Shown here in pieces: positions 54,638-63,800 of a stretch of DNA of 64,000 bases (the first letter of the stretch is position 1; each line of letters starts with the position of its first letter). The stretch is from NCBI GenBank assembly GCA_026391805.1, contig JAPLDJ010000011.1:45547-109546 (forward strand), in the 5' to 3' direction. Under the pieces are notes generated by a model. That model was not told the DNA's origin. It saw only the letters and a program-made list of their open reading frames with translations, and did no database searches. Made by a program: the position numbers and the translations under genes. This DNA is from Bacteroidota bacterium. Lineage in GTDB: Bacteria > Bacteroidota > Bacteroidia > Bacteroidales > FEN-979.

Positions 54638-57016
54638 TTACTGAATCACCAGCTTTTTCGTAGATGACTGCTGGCCGGTCTGAACCTTTACCATGTATAT
54701 CCCTTTCGGGAAGGTGGAGATATCGATCAGTTTTGATTGTTCCCTGGAGGATGCAGAAACCTTGTCCCTGTACATCATCTTACCTGTAAGATCGGATACG
54801 GTGATCATGGCATCAGAATCCATTCCCCCGTGAATTACCAGGTTGAAATTGCCGGAAGCAGGATTCGGTGAAATGGTCACTCCGAAAACGCTGACGGGAT
54901 CATTTCCGATGCCGGCAGGAAATGTGAGCGTTATATGAACGACATCGGTAGCGGTATCTGTACAGGTACCAACAGGAAATGCCTTCATGGTCAGGTCAAC
55001 GCCTCCGTTGTTCCGGTCAATCGGACCAGTATAATAAAGGCTGTTCAGGACTGTATCAATGTTGAAATGTCCATCACCAGAAGTCAGCCATTTCACGCCG
55101 CTGTAATATGTTGCTGCTCCGGAAACCGGGAACAATGGCGTTGTGTTCGGATATGTGACATCGGGTCCGGCATTTGAGGTTGGCTGCTGATTGACAGAGA
55201 CGAGAATCGTATCTGTTTTCGTAGCGCTTCCGTCATTGACTGCACAAACATAACGGGTATCAATGGTCGGGTTGGCAGTTGGGGTTGCCTGTGTTGAAGT
55301 AAATCCGGCCGGGACCGATGACCAGGAATAGGTATAGGTTCCTGAACCTCCCGTAGCGCCGGCATCCAGCTGTGTTTGTTGTCCGCTGCATACCACATCG
55401 GGCGTTGCCGTTGCATTGACAGCGAAGTAATTTGCAAAACTGAAGGCTGCAATCCTGGTCTTCCAGTTTGCAGATGAGGTGCTTGAATAATATTCAGTAG
55501 TATACCAGAAGGTACTTGCGTTGGAAGGATCCACGGTCAGTGCGCTGTAATCGCCCCAGCGGCTCGGAGAACCGCTCCAGGTATTGGTCTGTGAACCGCC
55601 GCCGTTGATGATACCCTTTTCAGCAATGGTTAATGTGTTCAGGGGATCATTGGCAAGACGCCCGGCATAACGGATCGAAGGATAAAGGCTGCTGCTCGTA
55701 ATGCTGTATGCAAGTGCTATGTTCCCGTTTTCATCCATGGCAATACTTCCACACCAGCGTGAATTTCCATCAGCCGGTGCATAGGTGGCCTGCTGGTAAA
55801 CAGACCATGGATTGGTGGCATCCCTCCTGAACTCATACCAGCGGATTCCGGCCACATTGCTTCCGGCATTAACTGTAGTATTGGTCACCATTGACCAGTG
55901 GTCACTAAAATAGCGGAAACACAAACGGTTCATGATGGCTCCCGGATAGGATAAGGGATCAAGCTTTGTGCCTGTGCCTGGTTGCGATAATCCCACCCCA
56001 TATGCGAAATAGGTAAACGGTGTTATGCTTAATGATGAGGCCTGGGCCAAGGTGGAGTTTGCGGGTGTTGTCCAGTCAACATGAAATTCATAAATTTTCA
56101 TTGAGTTTGTGCTGGTCCAGGCAACATATTCCGGTGTTCCTGCCGGTGGGAAGGTTCCGTCGCAGTCGGCAACGAGACCATGATAGTAAGCGCTATTGCT
56201 TACCGGGAAATAAACCACGGATGCCGTGAGGTTTCCTGCCAGCATTGCAGTACGATCGAATGCTGCAACACCCGGGCCCAGGAAATTACCACTGGAAGTG
56301 AACCTGTTTACAGTGATATAATATCCATCCCTCCAGACACCCAGTTTCGGGTAGTCGGGCATTTCGGGAAAGCTGAATTGATAACGGTACCAGGAACCGG
56401 TGGGATCGGCAGTCGTCGAGATGGCAACCATTTCATAAAAGGGTCCGTTCGGGTAATTGGGAATGGAAAACTGGCTGATCAGCCAGCGGTCGGCCTGTTC
56501 ATCGTACAGAACAATTCCGTCGCCATCATTTGAATTGTATGGCATACCGCTCCAGATGTTGTTTGAATTCATCGGGCCCAGGAGCTTTGTTCCGGTCTTA
56601 TTGTAAACGGCATACTGAAGGTTGACCATCTGTACATAATGGTTCGGGCCAACATCTCCTGCAGGATCCGGAGGACAAACACCACCGTTAACGCCAATAC
56701 CATCAAAATTTTCTACGGTTGTATCCGTTAATACAGATCCAAAAGCATACTGAACATTCGGGTCGCTTTTGATGGCATCGGGATAATATACCGGATGCTG
56801 ATCTTTCGGATAGGAATGATTTTTCACGACCCCGTCTTTCCAGCTGTTATCAGCTTTGAGAATAGGATTTTTTGCAAGGTCCCTGAAAGGAGGGGAAATA
56901 TCAAAGTAACTTGGTTTGATAACAATGGGCTTTCCCACTTCGCCGGTTCCGTTTTGGGCGTGGCTGAAGTTCATCAGGAAGAAAAACCCAAGAAAAAGGT
57001 AAAGGAAATTTTTCAT
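54638..57016 (-). CDS. Secreted protein with type A T9SS sorting domain
   Basis: This 792-residue protein starts with a signal peptide (MKNFLYLFLGFFFLMNFSHAQ). It contains a long unclassified domain (about 90-545) with DPAGDVGPNHYVQMVNLQYAVYNKTG and many aromatic residues. PKD-like or Ig modules follow (about 550-700, VCSGQQTQLDAGATGGSGTYTYSW). It ends with the sorting tail (GVTISPNPASGNFNLVIHGG, ISTFPKGIYMVKVQTGQQSSTKKLVIQ). I recognise a Bacteroidota surface-protein layout but no activity. Confidence 0.82.
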   Translation of the reverse strand: MKNFLYLFLGFFFLMNFSHAQNGTGEVGKPIVIKPSYFDISPPFRDLAKNPILKADNSWKDGVVKNHSYPKDQHPVYYPDAIKSDPNVQYAFGSVLTDTTVENFDGIGVNGGVCPPDPAGDVGPNHYVQMVNLQYAVYNKTGTKLLGPMNSNNIWSGMPYNSNDGDGIVLYDEQADRWLISQFSIPNYPNGPFYEMVAISTTADPTGSWYRYQFSFPEMPDYPKLGVWRDGYYITVNRFTSSGNFLGPGVAAFDRTAMLAGNLTASVVYFPVSNSAYYHGLVADCDGTFPPAGTPEYVAWTSTNSMKIYEFHVDWTTPANSTLAQASSLSITPFTYFAYGVGLSQPGTGTKLDPLSYPGAIMNRLCFRYFSDHWSMVTNTTVNAGSNVAGIRWYEFRRDATNPWSVYQQATYAPADGNSRWCGSIAMDENGNIALAYSITSSSLYPSIRYAGRLANDPLNTLTIAEKGIINGGGSQTNTWSGSPSRWGDYSALTVDPSNASTFWYTTEYYSSTSSANWKTRIAAFSFANYFAVNATATPDVVCSGQQTQLDAGATGGSGTYTYSWSSVPAGFTSTQATPTANPTIDTRYVCAVNDGSATKTDTILVSVNQQPTSNAGPDVTYPNTTPLFPVSGAATYYSGVKWLTSGDGHFNIDTVLNSLYYTGPIDRNNGGVDLTMKAFPVGTCTDTATDVVHITLTFPAGIGNDPVSVFGVTISPNPASGNFNLVIHGGMDSDAMITVSDLTGKMMYRDKVSASSREQSKLIDISTFPKGIYMVKVQTGQQSSTKKLVIQ

Positions 57017-57040
57017 GTGGCTGGATTAATAAATTTGGCA

Positions 57041-57048
57041 CAAAGTTA
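57041..57048 (-). promoter_or_regulatory. -7 box (TAACTTTG) for the T9SS protein gene
   Basis: On the minus strand TAACTTTG is a consensus match 25 nt upstream of the start at 57016. Confidence 0.45.
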
Positions 57049-57199
57049 CTATTTTTTCATTTCCGGATTCATTTTTACAGAATTTTAACAGACAACGGGA
57101 ACCCCTGTTTATCAATGACATTACAAAGGAATTATTTTTCCTGACAGTCTGTATCAGGATTTTTTCGTACTTTTATGCAGCAGTTAACACAAGGCACGC

Positions 57200-57904
57200 A
57201 TGAACATCATCATCACAGGCGCGAGCAAGGGTATCGGGGCAGAAGTTGCGAAAACATTCTGCAAGCACAAAGGCAACCAGGTGATTGCCCTGTCAAGAAA
57301 TGCGGAAGGCCTGCGAAGGGTTTCAGCCGAGTGCCAGAAGAACAATGCCGGCTCGAAGATCATGACCGTTGAATTCGATCTTACCCAGTTCGACTTCTAC
57401 CCCTTCATCCTCCAGAAAATTGAAACTTATTTCCATCGCTGCGACATCCTGATCAACAATGCCGGACGGCTTGTCAACAAGCCTTTCGACAAGATCGAAA
57501 TACAGGATTTTGATGATGTCTTCAACGTCAATATCAAAAGCCTCTTCTTTTTTACAAAACTGATCCTTCCGATGATGAACAAGGGAGGGCATATACTGAA
57601 TATCAGCAGCCTCGGGGGAATACCGGGCAGTAAAAAGTTCAGCGGACTGTCTGCATACAGTGCCAGCAAAGGTGCGGTTTCGGTTTTCACGGAAGCCCTT
57701 GCGGAAGAATTAAAAGAATCGGAGATCAGTGTAAACTGCCTTGCGCTTGGAGGCGTTCAGACGGAGATGTTTGAAAAAGCTTTTCCTGGTTATAAGGCCC
57801 TGCAGACCTCCTCACAGATGGCTCAGTTCATAACCGATTTCGCCGTTACCGGCCAGCGCTTCTTCAACGGGAAAGTCATCCCGGTTTCGACGTCACTCGC
57901 CTAG
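57200..57904 (+). CDS. SDR-family oxidoreductase
   Basis: This 234-residue cytoplasmic short-chain dehydrogenase/reductase has the nucleotide-binding TGASKGIG at residues 6-13, NNAG at about 90, catalytic Ser in NISSLGG (about 135) and YSASK (Tyr-x3-Lys, about 155). The length is that of classical SDRs. The substrate is unknown. It ends in a repeat array that is shared with convergent hydF. The upstream sequence has TACTTTTATG, a near match to the -7 box but lacking the final G in register. Confidence 0.88.
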   Translation: MNIIITGASKGIGAEVAKTFCKHKGNQVIALSRNAEGLRRVSAECQKNNAGSKIMTVEFDLTQFDFYPFILQKIETYFHRCDILINNAGRLVNKPFDKIEIQDFDDVFNVNIKSLFFFTKLILPMMNKGGHILNISSLGGIPGSKKFSGLSAYSASKGAVSVFTEALAEELKESEISVNCLALGGVQTEMFEKAFPGYKALQTSSQMAQFITDFAVTGQRFFNGKVIPVSTSLA

Positions 57905-57907
57905 AAG

Positions 57908-58016
57908 GTATTCTATTTCGCTTTTCGCTATTTTTTCTTCACCACAGATTACACGGATTACACAGATTATTTCGCTACTTCGCTTTTCGCTTTTCGCTAT
58001 TTATAAATAGTCGACA
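57908..58016 (-). repeat. Composite array between convergent SDR gene and hydF
   Basis: From the hydF stop on the minus strand: AAATAGCGAAAAGCGAAAAGCG words, ATCTGTGTAATCCGTGTAATCTGTGGTGAAG, then AAATAGCGAAAAGCGAAAT. The module AATCTGTGGTGAA followed by 5-6 bases and AATAGC recurs at 4.25, 30.2 and 57.95 kb. Confidence 0.9.
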
Positions 58017-59227
58017 TTCTCGCCCTTCAACCCAAAGGGTGCTATCGCACGGTTATAAATCCCATGCACATAGGCGATCGCCATCCCATAGTTGGTTACC
58101 GGGACACCGGCATCAACTGCAGGTTTTAAGCGGTTTATCAGTTGCTTTCGGGTGATCATGCAACCGCCGCACTGGATGACCATCGAATATTCCTTCATCT
58201 CACCAGGGATCCTGTCGAGCCCTGCCACAACAGTAAATTCCAGTTTCTTTCCGGTGAAATTACTGAGCCAGCGCGGGATCTTCACGCGGCCGATGTCATC
58301 GCAGGAAACGTGATGAGAACAGGATTCAAGGATCAACACCCGGTCTCCGTCCTTTAGTTTGGCGATGTAAGGAGTTCCTTTCAGATAGTTGTCAAAATCC
58401 CCTTTCTGACGTGCCAGTACGATGCTGAAACTGGTTAGCGGAATGTTTTTCGGAACGGCTGCATCGGCTTTGGGGAAGACCTGGCTGTCGGTGATCACGA
58501 GTGCAGGTTTCGGATCCATTTTCCGGATAAAAGCATCTACTTCCCGTTCCTTGCAAACGACTGCAATGCCATCGTGATCAAGCACATCACGGATCACCTG
58601 CATTTGGGGAAGGATCATCCGGCCTTCGGGGGCTTCGATATCGATGGGTGTGATTAGGAGGACCACATCCCCGTAGGAGATCAGGTCTCCTACCAGGGGT
58701 CTCTTTCGGTATGCGCTTTCGGGCATTGTTTCCCGGATAGCAATGATCAGATCATCAATGTTCAGGGGATATTTTGCACTGAAATCGATGACCGGAACCG
58801 AATAGCGGTCGCGGATCACCGTTAAAAACTCCTCCCCGGCTTTATGAAGATCAGACTTGTTGTGAATGACGATGAAAGGAACCTCATGTTTTTTGAAATC
58901 AGCGATCAGTCCCTTTTCAGGTTCATCAAAGATGTTTTCCGCGATCACAAGAATAGCCAGGTCGATCAGCTTAAGCATCTCTTTGGAGCGGAGGATCCGT
59001 TTCTGTCCCAGTTCGCCGGAGTCATCAATCCCGGCCGTATCGATCACCACAGCCGGTCCGATCCCGGCGATCTCGATTGACTTCTTAACCGGGTCGGTGG
59101 TTGTCCCGGCCACATCCGAAACGATCGCTGTTTCCTGACCGGTCAGAGCGTTGATGAGGGAGCTTTTCCCGTTGTTCCTTCGTCCGAAAATCCCTATGTG
59201 TGGTTTTGTGTCGCGTCCTTTAGTCAT
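58001..59227 (-). CDS. hydF: [FeFe]-hydrogenase H-cluster maturation GTPase
   Basis: This 408-residue protein is the scaffold that carries the 2Fe subcluster to apo-hydrogenase. The GTPase domain (about 10-170) has the P-loop GRRNNGKSS (15-23), DTAGIDD (about 63) and NKSD (about 123). The C-terminal iron-sulfur domain has C303-x-H305 (ESCSHH) and C353-x2-C356 (IQCGGC), the HydF cluster ligands. hydE, hydG and a hydrogenase gene are not in the window. It is directly downstream of aspA on the same strand, separated by about 100 nt of repeats. Confidence 0.95.
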   Translation of the reverse strand: MTKGRDTKPHIGIFGRRNNGKSSLINALTGQETAIVSDVAGTTTDPVKKSIEIAGIGPAVVIDTAGIDDSGELGQKRILRSKEMLKLIDLAILVIAENIFDEPEKGLIADFKKHEVPFIVIHNKSDLHKAGEEFLTVIRDRYSVPVIDFSAKYPLNIDDLIIAIRETMPESAYRKRPLVGDLISYGDVVLLITPIDIEAPEGRMILPQMQVIRDVLDHDGIAVVCKEREVDAFIRKMDPKPALVITDSQVFPKADAAVPKNIPLTSFSIVLARQKGDFDNYLKGTPYIAKLKDGDRVLILESCSHHVSCDDIGRVKIPRWLSNFTGKKLEFTVVAGLDRIPGEMKEYSMVIQCGGCMITRKQLINRLKPAVDAGVPVTNYGMAIAYVHGIYNRAIAPFGLKGENVDYL

Positions 59228-59257
59228 AGTTGAGAAACGTAAGTTGATCGTTCTTTT

Positions 59258-59339
59258 TCAGTCGGCAGTCAGCAGTCGGCGGTCGGCAGTCAGCAGTCAG
59301 CAGTCAGCAGTCTTCAGTCCTCAGTCGTCAGTCCTCCTG
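59258..59339 (-). repeat. GACTGCT / GACTGA word array after aspA
   Basis: About eleven copies of a 7-8 bp word (GACTGAG, GACTGAA, GACTGCT, GACTGCC) begin inside the last aspA codons. The aspA stop TGA is part of the word. The array reaches to within 31 nt of the hydF start. Confidence 0.9.
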
Positions 59340-60782
59340 TAAATCATCCATCGTATATCCAAGTTTCAGCAGATTTTCGGGTTTAAGAATGGTCCCCAGT
59401 TTTTCTTCACTGACAAGTTGCAGGATTTTATTTGCGGCAAAAATATCGATTCCGTCCGACTTCATTCTTTTTGCCAGTTCAGAAGCCTTGTTGTAACCGA
59501 TAAATGGAACCAGGGCAGTGGTAATCACCGGACTCCTGAACAGCTTCTCCTCCCCTGTCTTTGCATTGATCGTCAGTCCTTCCAGAAGGTTGGAGGCAGT
59601 GGTTTTACCGGCAGAAACAAGCAGGTTTATGCTTTCGATCAGTGCGCATCCGATGGCCGGCAGATAGGCATTGAGTTCAAGGCAGCCCTGGGCGCAAAGA
59701 GAGGTTATCAGCTGATCATTGGCATAAACCCGGTGAACCGCGCTGATCACGTATTCAGGGATCACAGGATTCACTTTCCCGGGCATGATCGAACTTCCGG
59801 CCTGCTTTTGCGGGATCATCACCTCTTTTCCAGATGCGATGTCGGAAGCAAGCAACCGGAGATCGGATACCATTTTCTCAAGGTTTACGGCATGTGCTTT
59901 CAGGGTCGCATGGATTTCAACGAAGGGATCAAGACTTGAAGTGGCGTCCGCCATGTTCTCACTGCGTGCGACAGGAAGGCCCGTTAGTTTCTGAAGATGT
60001 CCGGTCGCTTCCATGATGAAAAAACGGGGAACGGCAAGCCCTGTCCCGATCGCGCTTCCACCGAGGTTGACCAGTTTGATCCGCTCAAAGCATTTGGAAA
60101 CCCGCCACCAGTCACGTGAAAAAGATTCGCTGTAGGTGCTGAATAGTTTTCCATAGGAAGAAGGAACGGCTTCCTGCATCTGGGTGTAACCGATCCGAAG
60201 CTCATTCCGGTGGGCATTTTCCATTCCCTCGACCTTACTCCGCAATATATTGATTGTTTCTTCAAGCTTATTCAGCAGGATCATAACGGCAACCTTCAAT
60301 GCTGTCGGGATCACATCGTTGGTCGACTGGAATACATTGGCATGTTCGATCGGATCGACGAATTCGTACTGACCCGGGTCTTTCCCGAGTTTTTTCAATG
60401 CGAGATTGGCAATGATCTCGTTGATGTTCATGTTGATGCTGGTCCCGGCTCCGCCCGATATCGCGGGAACAATAAAGTCTCCGAAATGTTTTCCTTCTGC
60501 TACCTCTTCCGCCGACAGGGCAAGTGCATCCAGGATCTCGTCGGGGATCACCGTGAATGGGAGCTCTTTACCGAGATATTTTTCGGAAACCGCATTCCTG
60601 TAATCGCGGTATGTCTCATAGCAGGCTTGTTTCACCATTCCCACGGCTTCGTACCATTCCGCAGGAAAGGCAGTCTGATCAGGAAAATTCTTTTTAGCCC
60701 TGAGCGCATGGATGCCGTATAATGCATAAGCCGGAATTTCCATATTTCCGATCAGGTCTGATTCCGTGCGTAGCTGAATCAT
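59328..60782 (-). CDS. aspA: Aspartate ammonia-lyase
   Basis: The start at 60782 (MIQLRTESDLIGNMEIPAYALYGIHALRA) gives 484 residues. A longer frame from 60833 adds 17 residues and is not typical of the family. The enzyme converts aspartate to fumarate and ammonia. GGAGTSINMNINEIIANLAL (about 105), FQSTNDVIPTALK (about 140) and the superfamily signature GSSIMPGKVNPVIPE (about 320) are present. A related fumarase would be about the same length, but the GxxTxxN context supports aspartase. The last residues (QED) and stop come from repeat DNA. Confidence 0.9.
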   Translation of the reverse strand: MIQLRTESDLIGNMEIPAYALYGIHALRAKKNFPDQTAFPAEWYEAVGMVKQACYETYRDYRNAVSEKYLGKELPFTVIPDEILDALALSAEEVAEGKHFGDFIVPAISGGAGTSINMNINEIIANLALKKLGKDPGQYEFVDPIEHANVFQSTNDVIPTALKVAVMILLNKLEETINILRSKVEGMENAHRNELRIGYTQMQEAVPSSYGKLFSTYSESFSRDWWRVSKCFERIKLVNLGGSAIGTGLAVPRFFIMEATGHLQKLTGLPVARSENMADATSSLDPFVEIHATLKAHAVNLEKMVSDLRLLASDIASGKEVMIPQKQAGSSIMPGKVNPVIPEYVISAVHRVYANDQLITSLCAQGCLELNAYLPAIGCALIESINLLVSAGKTTASNLLEGLTINAKTGEEKLFRSPVITTALVPFIGYNKASELAKRMKSDGIDIFAANKILQLVSEEKLGTILKPENLLKLGYTMDDLQED

Positions 60783-60843
60783 ACAAATTCTATTATCGAT
60801 ATTTTGTGTAATTTTACGACTTCTTTCGAACAAAACGGGTAAC

Positions 60844-63800
60844 TTGAAAAGAATATTTTACCTTTTCTTTCCTTTATTTCTTTCTGTCGTTTCTGTCCGG
60901 GGCCAGGGCTATACAGAATTCTGGTTCGTCGCTCCCGAAGTCTACCTGGGTCACGGTGACAGGCCCATCATCATGCGGATCTCCACAACGACCCAAACTG
61001 CCAATATTACCCTCCGGCAGCCCGCCCGTCCGCTGTTTACGCCGATCACTTCTCCGATTCCGCCAAATACAACCCTGTCAATCGATCTTACTACCTGGAT
61101 CGACAGCATCGAGAACAAGCCTGCCAATAAGGTCAACAATTTTGGTTTGTATCTGACCTCCGATGTTCAGGTAAATGCCTATTATGAAGAAGCGAATGCC
61201 AGCAATCCCGAAATTTTCACACTGAAGGGCAAGAATGCACTGGGGACGGAGTTTTACATTAATGGACAGTACCATTACAAAAATCATTGGGTCACGACAA
61301 ACACCGCCGAAACATTTGACATTGTCGCCACGGAAGACAATACCCAGGTGACCATCACGGTGACGCAGGACATTACGGGTCATACTGCCAATTCAACATT
61401 CACGATTACCCTGAACAAGGGCCAGACCTATTCTGCCCGGGCCACGAATAATGCGGCGAACATCAGCCTTGCGGGCTCGCATGTTACGGCAAACCACCCG
61501 ATCGCGATCACAGTGGGAGACGATTCCATCGATGAACCTGAGACCGGTGGTGCAAGCGGGTGGGACATGATCGGTGACCAGATCATCCCGGTCAATCTTC
61601 TCGGCAAGGAATACATTGCCGTGATGGGATTCGGCAACAGCAATGATGAGCGGGTATACATGGAAGCGGTTCAGAACGGCACGAGCATCTATCTTGATGG
61701 GAGCGTAACCCCCTCTGCCACCATTAATACAGGACAGAATTACTGGAGCCATTTCACAAACAATACACTTTACATCAAGTCCTCCAATCCGATCATGGCC
61801 TACCATCTTTCCGGGTTTACCAACGAAGCCGGGAGTGCGATCCTTCCCCAGGATTCATGCACCGGTTCAAGGCAGATCGGGTTTTACCGCACCGGAGCAG
61901 GCACATTCGCGATTATGCTCCTGACGCGTAATGGTAACGAGGGCAGTTTTATACTTGACGGAAGCGGTGCCCTCATTACGGCGGCAGATTTCAACCCGGT
62001 AACCGGAACCTCCGGCAACTGGTTATATGCCAGGAAGAGCTTTACGACCGCGCAGGTGCCGGTAGGATCGCACATCATCACGAATACCAGCGGAAAATTC
62101 CACATGGGGATCCTGAATGCCCTGGGAGGTAGCGCTGAGTACGGATTCTATTCAGATTTCTCAAATCTCTACCTTGGTGCTGATGCGAATCTGTGCCCAA
62201 ACGACAGCACAATGCTCGATGCCGGGCCGAACATGTCGGCCTATGCCTGGTACAAGCTTATTTCGGGCATCTGGACTCAGGTCGGATCGCAGCAAACATT
62301 CTGGGTAAGCGACTCCGGCTATTACGCCTGCGTCACTAATGGGGATTATTGTACTCTTTCAGATACGATCCATTACAGCCTTTACCCTCCCGTTGTGATG
62401 AACCTCGGTCCCGATACAACCGTCTGTGAAGGTGCGTTGATCACACTCGATCCTGGTCCTTTTGTCAGTTACCGCTGGCAGAATAATTCTATGGCCCGGT
62501 ACTTCCCTACAAATACAGCAGGATTATACTGGTGCGAAGTGACGGATAATAACGGATGCAAAGCCAGGGATACGATTATTATTGCCATTGATTCTCTTCC
62601 GAAAGTTGCCGGTTCGATCTCCGGTCTTTCAACTGTCTGCCAGGGTCAGAACGGGGTAACCTATGGTGTTCCTGCATTCCCGCTTGCAACGACGTATGAA
62701 TGGACACTTCCCCCGGGAGCATCGGGTACAAGTACAACAAATTCCATCACCCTTGATTTTTCGGTCTCCGCGGTTTCAGATACGCTGCGGGTGAGAGGCC
62801 ACAATCTGTGCGGATACGGACCTGAACTGAAATTACCCATCACGGTTGATCCGTTGCCTGTTGCGGCAGGCGTCATCAGCGGACCGGCCAGTGTATGCCC
62901 CGGTCAATCCGGAATCATTTACTCGGTACCGCCGATCAATTTTGCGACAACATATGTATGGTCAGTTCCGGCGGGAATGAATATTGTTTCCGGGGCAGGA
63001 ACGAATACCATTACCATTAATAGTTCATTCATTGCCGTTGCCGGGAATATTAGTGTCCATGGAAATAATTCCTGCGGGAACGGACCTTCATCTTCTTTCT
63101 CCGTTTCTATATATCCTTCGCCGGTTCCCGCCGTTACCGGCCCGGCTTCGGTTTGCCTGAATTCGACAACAACCTATACCACAGCTGCGGGGATGACCGG
63201 ATATACATGGACAGTTTCAGCAGGTGGTACCATCACCTCTGGGGCAGGAACCAATACCGTTAATATCAATTGGTCCTCCAACGGAGTTAAGACCATCACC
63301 CTCAATTATACCAATGGCAACGGATGCACAGCTGCAACGCCTTCAACCTATAATATTACCGTGAATACCTTACCGGTTCCGAATCTCAACGGATCGACCA
63401 GCATCTGTATTGGGTTTTCGGCCACTTACACCTCTGATGCCGGCATGAACAACTATGCCTGGAGCGTATCTGCAGGAGGAACCATTACTTCCGGTGGTGG
63501 ATCTTCTGATGCATCGGTCACGGTTTTATGGAATACAGTAGGAGCTCAGACCGTCAGCGTCAATTACGTGGTTGGCACAGGCTGTACCGCTGCCAATCCC
63601 ACAGTTTTAAATGTGACCGTTCATTCTTTGCCTGTTCCTGCCATTTCCGGCACCAGTGTCCTTTGTGCGGGAACAGCAGGAAATGTCTATTCCACACAAC
63701 CAGGAATGACGAATTATCAGTGGACTGTCTCAGCCGGTGGAACCATCACGGCAGGCGGCGGAGCAGCAAACAGCTCCGTGACTGTTACCTGGAATACACC

